From: an uncultured Clostridia bacterium
GTDB lineage: Bacteria > Bacillota > Clostridia > Oscillospirales > Acutalibacteraceae
Assembly: GCA_947598155.1 (NCBI GenBank)
Contig: CANQFC010000003.1
Coordinates: 186,001 to 250,000, forward strand
DNA length: 64,000 bases
Direction of reading: 5' to 3'
Positions 43,176 to 50,956 of this stretch are shown piece after piece (the stretch's first letter is position 1; each line of letters opens with the position of its first letter). The notes under the pieces are model-generated. The model searched no databases. It worked only from the letters and a program-made list of their open reading frames with translations, and was not told the origin of the DNA. The translations under genes and the position numbers were made by a program.

Positions 43176-43985
43176 ATGCCCAAACAGGAAGAGCTTTATT
43201 CAAATAAAATATTCTTTAATGCCGCTTTGCCTTTAATTAAGGTGCTCGCGCAGGACGTTCCTTCGCTTAAAAAGCAGTATGAAAAGGTGCACGCCGTAAT
43301 TCAGGTAAGCGCGCTTGACCCGCAGGCCGAGGGCGGCAAAATCGGGATGCATTACGTTGTTAACGGCGCCGATGATTGGCTCGTTCACCTGAACGCCGTT
43401 GACCCTAACCCCCATGTGGAGCTTGAATTTAAGTCCGTGGAGGCGATGAACGCTTTTTTCAAAGGTAAAATGTCGCCCGCGACACTCCCGAAAATGAAGG
43501 GCATTGTAAAAAATTTCGGTGCGTTTAAGGCGTTCATTATGTCTTTGCTTAAAATGTCAAGCGTACTCTCCGCGACTGAGATTCCGGAAAAAGAAGAGGA
43601 CAAAACGCTTATGGTTAAGTGTATGTTCTATCTTTTGACGAGCGGTATAAGTCAGCTTAACAAAATGGGACATCCCGAAATTCACGAATGGGCGGCAAAA
43701 TCGCCCGACCGCGTCTATGCGCTCGCGGTAAACGGCCACCCTGAGGTTGCGGCGTTTATCCGCGTAAAGGCTGGTAAATCAAGGGCGGGCAGAGGCGAAT
43801 ATAAGCGCGCAATGCCGTTCTTTACGCTTAGATTTGACTCGTTTGACTCGGCACTCGGAACACTTCTCGGCAAGGACGATATGCTTACAGCCGTAAAGCA
43901 GGGGCATATAATTATGGACGGCGCTCCGGAATTCGGCGGTCAGTTCGGCGGCTTTATGCTTGAAATCGGCGCGCTGGCGAAATAG
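43176..43985 (+). CDS. Double SCP2-like domain protein (copy 2)
   Basis: The 269-residue protein resembles the one at 39074-39835 in plan. Half one: AVIQVSALDPQAEGGKIGMHYVVNG and ELEFKSVEAMNAFFKGK. Half two: FTLRFDSFDSALGTLLGK and TAVKQGHIIMDGAPEFG, the typical SCP2 ending. No membrane segment or signal. Its start has an AAAGGAG site. Together the two paralogues enclose the aminotransferase and the split transketolase, so they probably act on the same pathway, for example by binding a hydrophobic intermediate or by holding the enzymes together. That is inference. Confidence 0.7.
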   Translation: MPKQEELYSNKIFFNAALPLIKVLAQDVPSLKKQYEKVHAVIQVSALDPQAEGGKIGMHYVVNGADDWLVHLNAVDPNPHVELEFKSVEAMNAFFKGKMSPATLPKMKGIVKNFGAFKAFIMSLLKMSSVLSATEIPEKEEDKTLMVKCMFYLLTSGISQLNKMGHPEIHEWAAKSPDRVYALAVNGHPEVAAFIRVKAGKSRAGRGEYKRAMPFFTLRFDSFDSALGTLLGKDDMLTAVKQGHIIMDGAPEFGGQFGGFMLEIGALAK

Positions 43986-44018
43986 CTGAAAAATATATTT
44001 TGGATTTTGCACAAAATA

Positions 44019-44044
44019 CGGGGAACCCTTTTAAGGGTTCCCCG
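44019..44044. repeat. Near-perfect 26-bp palindrome
   Basis: CGGGGAACCCTT (44019-44030) and AAGGGTTCCCCG (44033-44044) with a 2-base loop. It may end transcription of the SCP2 operon although no T run follows. The GGGGAACCC motif recurs near 32980. Confidence 0.65.
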
Positions 44045-44090
44045 ATTTACTTTATCCGATTTTAACGGCTTTATTGAAATAAAACTGCCG

Positions 44091-44327
44091 TTACTTTTGA
44101 CCGAATTTTTTTCTTTTGCTTTCTTCGTTCGCCTGTTTGGAAAGTCCCTGAGCAATTTTCGGGTAATCGTGATGCGTGTCAGACGTCGGCTGAATGTTGT
44201 AAGTGCCGTATTTGTTTATCAAATCAAATGCGTCGAACGGCTCACCGTAGACAGGGTCGGCAGATATATCGATTTTTATGCTGTTTTGATTTTTGTTTTG
44301 CTCTTTATCTTTTTTCACTTTAATCAC
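44091..44327 (-). CDS. Small hydrophilic protein of unknown function
   Basis: The 78 residues are polar and charged, with no membrane segment. The central part (DPVYGEPFDAFDLINKYGTYNIQ) and the end (YPKIAQGLSKQANEESKRKKFGQK) look ordered rather than random, so a real gene is likely, but I recognise no domain. Possible GTG starts are at 44327 and 44318; the ribosome-binding site is weak. It lies 69 bases after the symporter stop on the same strand. Confidence 0.5.
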   Translation of the reverse strand: MIKVKKDKEQNKNQNSIKIDISADPVYGEPFDAFDLINKYGTYNIQPTSDTHHDYPKIAQGLSKQANEESKRKKFGQK

Positions 44328-44396
44328 CGATAATATTTTCGGCAGGAAAAGCGGTTTTATACATCAAATTAAGCGGCGGGTTCAATTTTACCGAAG

Positions 44397-45830
44397 TTAT
44401 ATATTTTCACGCTGTTTTAAAACGGCGGAGTGAACGTCCTCTTTTGTTTTGCCCGTCAACTTATAGAAGAAGAACGGAACTCCCGCGAGGAACATCATAA
44501 TTCCGTGGAAAATCGTGTAGAAGAAAAGAAGCAGAACTTTGGTATGGAACGACTGTTCAAGGTAAACAAGACCTGTTTCTGTTTCAAGCGGACGGATATA
44601 ACCGATAAGCGAATCCGCGTCGAAAAGTATCTGCGGAGCGATATACCCCGCAACGGCGCTGCTGATAGTCGTTCCTATGCCGATAACAAACGGCAGCGAG
44701 GCGTCAAGGCGCTTGCCGTTTGTCTGAAGCTCAAGCGATTCGAGCACGTCGGCCTGAAACATTGTCGGGAGAAGGTTTGACGCGCCGAACTGAATGCCTA
44801 TAAGGAAAAGCGAAATTATGAAGATAATCTGCAAAATGCCGCTCCCGTGTTTGAAATAAAGATACCCCGCGCCGAAAGCGAGAGTGTTGATAATAACAGA
44901 GTATATGCCGCTCGCTATATACAGCACCCTTGAATCAAATTTCTTTAAAAGGAAGTTGATTACAAGCATACCTACTGCCGTGCCTATACCCGTGGGCAGG
45001 CCGAAGAAAAGGAATTTTGACGGGCTCCCCAAAAGCGCGACCGCAAGGTAAATGCCCATATATGTAGCGATGTTTCTGAAAGTTTTAATGAAATCCGAAG
45101 CAATAATCGTCCAAGCGTACTTGTTGGAAAGAATGTCAAAAATGCCTATAAGCGGATTCTTTTTTTCCTGAACGCAGACAACTCTTTCACGCACAAGTTT
45201 CATAGCGAGAAGCATTGATATTACTCCGCAGGCGCTGCAAAGCGAAGCGCCGACAATGTATTGAAGAGCAAGGTCGTTTTTCCAAATAGCGTTAAGAACA
45301 AGTATAACGACCAGCGGAGCGGAATTGCCCACGGCCGAGGAAATGCTCCTGAAAGAAATAATGCTGTCACGCTCTTTAAGATTAGGCGTCATAAAGTTTG
45401 CAATCATATTAAGACAGCCGCAGAAGTTCGTTACTATCGTCCAGCCGAGCGCAACTATTAAAAGGTACGCCAAAAGCACATTCCCCGTAAGAAACGACGG
45501 GGCGAAGAACGTGAGTACAAGCAGTATGCCCGCCGGAACGGTCGCAATAAGAATCAGCGGGCGGAATTTACCTGATTTTGACGGCTTTCTGCCGTCAATA
45601 TACATTGAAACAAAGAAATTGATTATAAATCCCGCAATGGGAAGAATCAAGTTGAAAAACGAGATGTAATTCTTGCTGACCTGCAATACGTCGGAGAGAT
45701 AATTATTCCTGTAATTGCCTATCATACCTGTCATCATCGTGTAAAAGAAAAGCGATGCGACATACATAACAAATTCGGGTTTTTTAACATTCTTTTGAGC
45801 TGCGGAGGCCGTTAGGGTTTTTTCTGACAT
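44397..45830 (-). CDS. GPH-family sugar:cation symporter (MFS), first copy
   Basis: The glycoside-pentoside-hexuronide family imports sugars with sodium or protons. The 477-residue protein has about twelve transmembrane segments and the cytoplasmic motif DGRKPSKSGKFRP between TM2 and TM3, characteristic of the family. The start is the ATG at 45830, six bases after AAAGGTG; the GTG at 45839 is less likely. It is divergent from the GH36 gene, so it probably imports the alpha-galactoside or similar substrate of that enzyme. Confidence 0.88.
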   Translation of the reverse strand: MSEKTLTASAAQKNVKKPEFVMYVASLFFYTMMTGMIGNYRNNYLSDVLQVSKNYISFFNLILPIAGFIINFFVSMYIDGRKPSKSGKFRPLILIATVPAGILLVLTFFAPSFLTGNVLLAYLLIVALGWTIVTNFCGCLNMIANFMTPNLKERDSIISFRSISSAVGNSAPLVVILVLNAIWKNDLALQYIVGASLCSACGVISMLLAMKLVRERVVCVQEKKNPLIGIFDILSNKYAWTIIASDFIKTFRNIATYMGIYLAVALLGSPSKFLFFGLPTGIGTAVGMLVINFLLKKFDSRVLYIASGIYSVIINTLAFGAGYLYFKHGSGILQIIFIISLFLIGIQFGASNLLPTMFQADVLESLELQTNGKRLDASLPFVIGIGTTISSAVAGYIAPQILFDADSLIGYIRPLETETGLVYLEQSFHTKVLLLFFYTIFHGIMMFLAGVPFFFYKLTGKTKEDVHSAVLKQRENI

Positions 45831-46000
45831 AACCGTCACCTTTCAAAATAATATTATTTTTAAATAATGGGTTCACTTATGTTTATAATACCGCTTTTTT
45901 GATAAGTTTTCTATTGACGCGGGAGTAGAATATAAGCGCAAATAATAGTGCAAATGCAACAACTTTACGCGCGGCAACAGCCGATTGTGAGAAAGAAATC

Positions 46001-46015
46001 TTGCCGAAGTTATAT
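46001..46015 (+). repeat. Isolated copy of the repeat end TTGCCGAAGTTATAT
   Basis: It abuts the -35 box of the GH36 promoter by one base. A second stray copy with TTACCG lies at 44388-44402, over the stop codon of the symporter. Confidence 0.6.
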
Positions 46016-46016
46016 A

Positions 46017-46045
46017 TTGAAAACCTATATCATCTATGGTAGAAT
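46017..46045 (+). promoter_or_regulatory. Promoter of the GH36-GH4-PfkB genes
   Basis: TTGAAA (46017-46022), 17 bases, TAGAAT (46040-46045), about 60 bases before the GH36 start, which has a GGGGTGG site. Confidence 0.8.
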
Positions 46046-46104
46046 AAATACGGCTTAGGAAAATTAAAAAAACAAAACAATAAATTTTTAAAAGGGGTGG
46101 CGTT

Positions 46105-47781
46105 ATGTATAAATTTTACGCGGAAATCTTAAAAAACAACGAACTATGCGGTCACAGCGCGGAGGAAAACGAGGACTTTAAGTTTGAATTTACCGAAGAC
46201 GGCGGTCACATTAAGGGAACGGTTACCGCCTTTACGGATTTGACCTTCCGCTCGCTCTCTTTAAAACGCGGGCGCGAATTCGGCTTTGACGACCTTTTCT
46301 ACGCAAACGGCTACCAAGCGTGGACTACCTCGCGTGAGTTTTGCCGAACCGACGTGCTTAAAGGCGTAATGCCGCTCAGCAAAATTTCAAATTTTACCGA
46401 AGATTTAACGGGGATGTCGGGCGACTATAAATTTGCCTCATACGGCAGGGAAGGCGTTTTTCACTCGTACACATACTGCTATTTCAGAACCCGCGGGCAA
46501 AGGGCGATAAATCTTTACGGCTCAAAATCCGAAAGGCAGGGCTTTACCGTTTTTGAGGCCGATATGAACGAAAATACGTTTAAAATCTATAAGGACATTG
46601 ACGGGCTGGAGCTTAAAAAAGGCGACAAATACGAGGTTTTTGACATAATAGAGCTCAGCGGCGATTTTGACGAGGTAATGGACAGATATTTCTTCGACTT
46701 TGTCGGATGCAAAAAGCCCGAAAAAACGCGCCTTGCGGGATATACGTCGTGGTATAACTATTTTCAGAAAATAAACGAGCAGATAATTCTTCGGGATTTA
46801 AACGGACTGGAGAGAGCGGGCGAATACGCCAATATTTTTCAGGTGGACGACGGCTATGAATCGGCTGTCGGCGACTGGCTTAGGGTAGACCCTCAAAAAT
46901 TTCCCAACGGAATGAAATATATTGCCGACAAAATCCATGAAAAGGGCTATAAAGCGGGCATCTGGCTCGCTCCGTTTAATGCGCAGAAGAGCTCCGCTAT
47001 TCTTGCCGCCCACCCCGACTGGGTAATATGCGACAATGAAACGGGCAAACCCTTGTTAGGCTGCGCGGGCTGGGGCGGAGCTTATACGTTTGACATTTAC
47101 AATGAGGAATTCAGAGCATATCTTAAAAGCGTGTTTAATACCTATTTGAACGAATGGGGATACGATATGGTAAAGCTGGATTTCCTTTATTCGCAGTGTA
47201 TGCAGCCCCGAAACGGAAAAACAAGGGGTGAAATTATGTGCGACGCCGTCGATTTTTTAAGAGAATTGGTCGGCGACAAGATGATTCTCGGCTGCGGAGT
47301 GCCGCTGGGCGCTTGTATGGGCATATTTGATTTTTGCCGAATAGGCTGTGACGCCAACAAAATTTTCGCCGGCCCGTTTTACAACAAACTCGGCGTAAAT
47401 TGCGAAATTCCGTCGTGCCAAAACGCAATCAACAACGCGATTTTCCGCAACCATCTTGACGGCAGAGCCTTTATAAACGACCCCGACGTCTTTTTCCTTA
47501 GAAACACAAATATCAAATTTACATTACAGCAAAAATTGCTACTCGGCAAAATCAACGCGGTTTGCGGAAACGTACTTTTCGTATCCGACAACGCGGGCGA
47601 TTACGATGAAAAAACATTAAGCTATTTAAAAGACTTTTTCAAGGACAAGAATTATAAAATAAATATGGCGGAGTATGTCAGCCGTGACGTTATACTGCTT
47701 TCGTTTACGGAGGACGGCGAGGAAAAACAGCTTAAATTTAATATCAAAAACGGCAACAGCAATATAGGCAAGGTTGTGTGA
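46105..47781 (+). CDS. Glycoside hydrolase family 36 (alpha-galactosidase-like)
   Basis: GH36 retaining enzymes release alpha-linked galactose or related sugars. The (beta/alpha)8 domain is recognised by FQVDDGYESAVGDWL, AGIWLAPFNA, the nucleophile aspartate in YDMVKLDFLYS and the acid/base aspartate region CRIGCDANK, preceded by an N-terminal beta-sandwich (about 1-200). At 558 residues it is shorter than classical GH36 enzymes (about 730) and lacks part of the N-terminal domain, as in some clades of unknown specificity. No signal peptide; cytoplasmic. It reads with GH4 and PfkB downstream. Confidence 0.85.
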   Translation: MYKFYAEILKNNELCGHSAEENEDFKFEFTEDGGHIKGTVTAFTDLTFRSLSLKRGREFGFDDLFYANGYQAWTTSREFCRTDVLKGVMPLSKISNFTEDLTGMSGDYKFASYGREGVFHSYTYCYFRTRGQRAINLYGSKSERQGFTVFEADMNENTFKIYKDIDGLELKKGDKYEVFDIIELSGDFDEVMDRYFFDFVGCKKPEKTRLAGYTSWYNYFQKINEQIILRDLNGLERAGEYANIFQVDDGYESAVGDWLRVDPQKFPNGMKYIADKIHEKGYKAGIWLAPFNAQKSSAILAAHPDWVICDNETGKPLLGCAGWGGAYTFDIYNEEFRAYLKSVFNTYLNEWGYDMVKLDFLYSQCMQPRNGKTRGEIMCDAVDFLRELVGDKMILGCGVPLGACMGIFDFCRIGCDANKIFAGPFYNKLGVNCEIPSCQNAINNAIFRNHLDGRAFINDPDVFFLRNTNIKFTLQQKLLLGKINAVCGNVLFVSDNAGDYDEKTLSYLKDFFKDKNYKINMAEYVSRDVILLSFTEDGEEKQLKFNIKNGNSNIGKVV

Positions 47782-47826
47782 CGAAAATACAGCGCGGAAA
47801 GGAACGGCTTACGCCGTATTGAATAA

Positions 47827-49194
47827 ATGAAAATCACGGTAATTGGCGGCGGCGGAGTCCGTTCAATGTTTTTGGCAAAAAGCATATCGCATAGGGCCCG
47901 GGAGCTAAACATAACGGAGCTTGTCTTTATGGACATAGATTCCGAAAAACTGAATATTTACGGCAAAATGGCGTCGCAGGTCGTAAAAAAACTTGCGCCC
48001 GGCGTAAAATTTTGCTTAACCGAGGACCCGGTTGCGGCAATCAGCGGCGCGGATTACATAATAACAACTATCCGCGCGGGCGGCGACAAAATGCGCTGCC
48101 GTGACGAGCGGATTGCTTTGGATTTGGGTTTGTTGGGACAGGAAACGACGGGTGCGGCCGGCTTTTCGTTCGCAATGCGCAGCATTCCTGCGCTGGCACA
48201 GTACTGCGAATACGTTAAAAAATACGCAAAGAGCGGGTGCGTTTGCTTTAATTTTACGAATCCCGCAGGCGTTGTGTCGCAGACTCTCAGCGATATGGGC
48301 TATGATTTTTCAATCGGTATTTGCGACGCTCCTTCGGGAATGGTTCGCTCGTTTGAGGAGTTTTTAAACATTCCTGCGGGAACATCGCAGGCTTTCTGCT
48401 ACGGGCTTAATCACCTGTCGTTTTTCAATGAAATAATTTCAAACGGCGAAAATATAGTTCCTAAGCTCATAAACTGCGGCGAGGCTTACACAAAAACCGA
48501 TTTACGGTATTTTCGCAAAGAGGATTTGTCAAAAAAACAGTTTATTCCCAATGAATATCTCTATTATTTTTACGAGCCGGAAAAATCGGTTCAAAACATC
48601 TTAAACGCGCCCGAAACAAGGGGCGAGCAGATAGAACGCATCAACCGCGAAATGACAAAAGAGCTAAAAAATACAGATATTGAAAACGACTTTGAAAAGG
48701 CGCTCGCTGTTTTTGAGCATTACTACGGTATGCGTGAAAACACATATATGGCGAGCGAAACGGGCGAAAAACGGGATAAGAAATATAAGTTTGACCTATA
48801 CTCGCAAAACGATTCGGGCTATGCGGGCGTTGCCCTCGGAATAATAGAATCGCTTATCGGCATAACCGAGAGGCCGTTTATAGCCTGCGTGCCGAATAAG
48901 AACCGCGCTTTGAGCTTTCTTGACGAAACGGACACGGTAGAAATCACCTGCGAAATAAAAAACGGAAAAGCGTTGCCGATAGCCCCCCGCACCGTGTCAA
49001 GGGAAAACGCCGAGCTTATTTTAAAAGTCAAGGAATATGAGCGGCTGGCGTCAAGGGCAATAAGGTTTCACGACAGGTCGGCGGCGGAAGAGGCGCTGGC
49101 GGTTCACCCGCTTGTGAACAGCAGAAAGGCGGCTCAAACTCTTGTGAGCGCTTACGGAGAACTTAATAAAGACTATTTTGGAGAGTGGAAATGA
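47827..49194 (+). CDS. Glycoside hydrolase family 4 (NAD- and Mn-dependent)
   Basis: GH4 enzymes hydrolyse alpha- or beta-glycosides, often 6-phosphorylated, by an oxidation-elimination mechanism. The protein has the N-terminal NAD fold (ITVIGGGGVRSMFL), TTIRAGGDKMRCRDERIAL, FNFTNPAGV, the metal-ligating cysteine in GICDAPSG and the histidine in GLNHLSFF. The length (455) is usual. The family includes 6-phospho-glucosidases, alpha-galactosidases and alpha-glucuronidases, which cannot be told apart here. Its stop overlaps the start of pfkB-like gene (ATGA). Confidence 0.9.
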   Translation: MKITVIGGGGVRSMFLAKSISHRARELNITELVFMDIDSEKLNIYGKMASQVVKKLAPGVKFCLTEDPVAAISGADYIITTIRAGGDKMRCRDERIALDLGLLGQETTGAAGFSFAMRSIPALAQYCEYVKKYAKSGCVCFNFTNPAGVVSQTLSDMGYDFSIGICDAPSGMVRSFEEFLNIPAGTSQAFCYGLNHLSFFNEIISNGENIVPKLINCGEAYTKTDLRYFRKEDLSKKQFIPNEYLYYFYEPEKSVQNILNAPETRGEQIERINREMTKELKNTDIENDFEKALAVFEHYYGMRENTYMASETGEKRDKKYKFDLYSQNDSGYAGVALGIIESLIGITERPFIACVPNKNRALSFLDETDTVEITCEIKNGKALPIAPRTVSRENAELILKVKEYERLASRAIRFHDRSAAEEALAVHPLVNSRKAAQTLVSAYGELNKDYFGEWK

Positions 49195-50099
49195 AGGATT
49201 TTGTAGCGTCATTCGGAAAATTAAACTGTGATTTGCTTTTTGCCGGTATGCCCCGAATCCCCAACGAGGGCGAGGAACTGTACGCGAAGGATTTTAAGCT
49301 GTGCTTAGGGGGAGGACTGCCCGCCACTATGATAAACTGCTCAAGGCTGGGCGTTCCCGCGAAACTCGGCACGTTTTTGGGCGGCGATATGTTTTCGGAT
49401 TTCGCCCGCGGCGAGCTTGAAAAGTACGGCGTTGATTATACCGCTTTCGAGAGCAAGGAATATCCGCTCAATATCACCTGCGCCGTTATCACCGAAAACG
49501 ACCGAACCTTTGTCTCCTACGGCGGAACGGAAAAGTACAGTGATGATATGCTTGAAAAAATTTACGGCGTATTAAAGGGCGCGAAAATTGTCGCTATGCA
49601 GGAAAAAATTCTCCCCGTCTACGAACAGCTCAAAAAGGACGGAACGATTTTGGTGCTTGATACGGGCTATTCCGACGATATGTCGATAGATAACTTGAAA
49701 GATTACATAAAAATTGCCGATTACTACACTCCTAATATTGACGAAACGGAAAAAATAACGGGAACAAGGGATTACAAAAAAGCGCTTGATTTTCTCCGCG
49801 ATTATTTGCAAAAACCGATAGTAAAGCTCGGCAGGGACGGGTGCGCCGGTTTTGACGGCGGTTATTTTGTCATTCCAGAGATTGAGGAGTTTTCCTGCGT
49901 TGACGCCACGGGAGCGGGCGACGCGTTCCTTGCAGGCTTTATAACCGGGCTTTTTAGGGGCGAGGACTTCCGAAAATGTATTCTTATGGGCAATATAACG
50001 GGCGGAAAATGCGTTACGGGCGTGGGCTGTCTTACGGAATATTTAACAAATGACGGCTTAAATGATTATGTAAAAAGATACTTTACTAAAATATTATGA
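49191..50099 (+). CDS. PfkB-family carbohydrate kinase
   Basis: This ribokinase-like kinase has the N-terminal glycine pair motif (CLGGGLPATMINCSRLG) and the catalytic/anion hole motif DATGAGDAFLAGF. About 302 residues, cytoplasmic. The substrate may be a sugar released by GH36 or GH4. The ATG at 49191 overlaps the GH4 stop as ATGA and has GGAGAG before it; a GTG at 49185 is also in frame. Confidence 0.9.
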   Translation: MKDFVASFGKLNCDLLFAGMPRIPNEGEELYAKDFKLCLGGGLPATMINCSRLGVPAKLGTFLGGDMFSDFARGELEKYGVDYTAFESKEYPLNITCAVITENDRTFVSYGGTEKYSDDMLEKIYGVLKGAKIVAMQEKILPVYEQLKKDGTILVLDTGYSDDMSIDNLKDYIKIADYYTPNIDETEKITGTRDYKKALDFLRDYLQKPIVKLGRDGCAGFDGGYFVIPEIEEFSCVDATGAGDAFLAGFITGLFRGEDFRKCILMGNITGGKCVTGVGCLTEYLTNDGLNDYVKRYFTKIL

Positions 50100-50133
50100 T
50101 ATGATAAAATTATTAAAATAGAGTTTTTCAGAG

Positions 50134-50796
50134 GTGATTACGCTGGACCTCAAAACACATCATAAGCCGACGTTTGACAATATCCCTTCCGAAAAACGCG
50201 CAAGGGTCATTGACGCGGCGACAAAGGAATTTGCGAAAAAAGGCTATCACGACGCCTCCGTCAGCGCTATTGCGGCAAAAGCGAATATCAGCGTCGGAGC
50301 GATTTATAAATATTTTGAGAACAAACAGGACTTGTTTTTAACAATAATTGACGACAGCATCAGCCGTATTGAAAATCTTTTGCTCGGCCTTATAAAAACC
50401 GATGAAGACGTGATGATAAAGGTTGAGAAAATCCTTCGTGAAATCATATCCGTTTCACGTGAGGACGGGGTTTTAATCAACCTGTACAATTCAATGACGT
50501 CAATCAACGATAAACGGCTGGCAAGCCAGTTTGCCACGGAGATGGAGCGTGTAACGGCGGAAATTTATATACAGGCAATAACCGAGGGGCAGGAAAACGG
50601 TGAAATCCGAAAAGATATTGACCCTACCGTTGCGGCGTTTTTGATTGACGATTTGTTTATGTCGCTGCAATTTTCTTTTGCCAACGACTATTATATTCAG
50701 CGTTTCAGGCTCTACTGCGGCGAAGACGCAACAAACAGAGAGGAATTTATAATACGCGAAGTACTTAAATTTGTTAAATCGGCGCTTAAAGCATAA
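50134..50796 (+). CDS. TetR/AcrR-family transcriptional regulator
   Basis: The N-terminal helix-turn-helix (RARVIDAATKEFAKKG, then ISVGAIYKYFENKQDLF) is typical; the rest is a ligand-binding helical domain. It may control the neighbouring sugar genes. The start is unclear: the GTG at 50134 lies inside the best ribosome-binding site (GAGGTGA, 50131-50137), which would suit a CTG at 50143. A weak promoter TTTACT-17-TAAAAT (50082-50110) lies in the end of the pfkB-like gene. Confidence 0.88.
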   Translation: MITLDLKTHHKPTFDNIPSEKRARVIDAATKEFAKKGYHDASVSAIAAKANISVGAIYKYFENKQDLFLTIIDDSISRIENLLLGLIKTDEDVMIKVEKILREIISVSREDGVLINLYNSMTSINDKRLASQFATEMERVTAEIYIQAITEGQENGEIRKDIDPTVAAFLIDDLFMSLQFSFANDYYIQRFRLYCGEDATNREEFIIREVLKFVKSALKA

Positions 50797-50798
50797 TT

Positions 50799-50940
50799 GA
50801 TATAACTTAGGCAAGAGAGGTCCCTGCTTTTATAGGCGGCGGGTTCCGTTTTTGGAATCAGCGGGGTTTGGTCTTCGCTGATTTCTCAGTGCGGTTTACA
50901 CTGCGCCTTGCCGCGCCACTTGCGGGGTAAGCCCCTTATT
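50799..50940 (-). repeat. Dispersed intergenic repeat, copy C (inverted)
   Basis: On the minus strand this copy runs from TTCAATAAGGGGCTTACCCC to TTGCCTAAGTTATAT (50814-50800), including CGGAACCCGCCGCCTATAAA shared exactly with copy A. Its other end overlaps the TTGAAAGGAG site of the next gene, so it may influence that gene's expression. Confidence 0.75.
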
Positions 50941-50956
50941 GAAAGGAGAATGGCAA

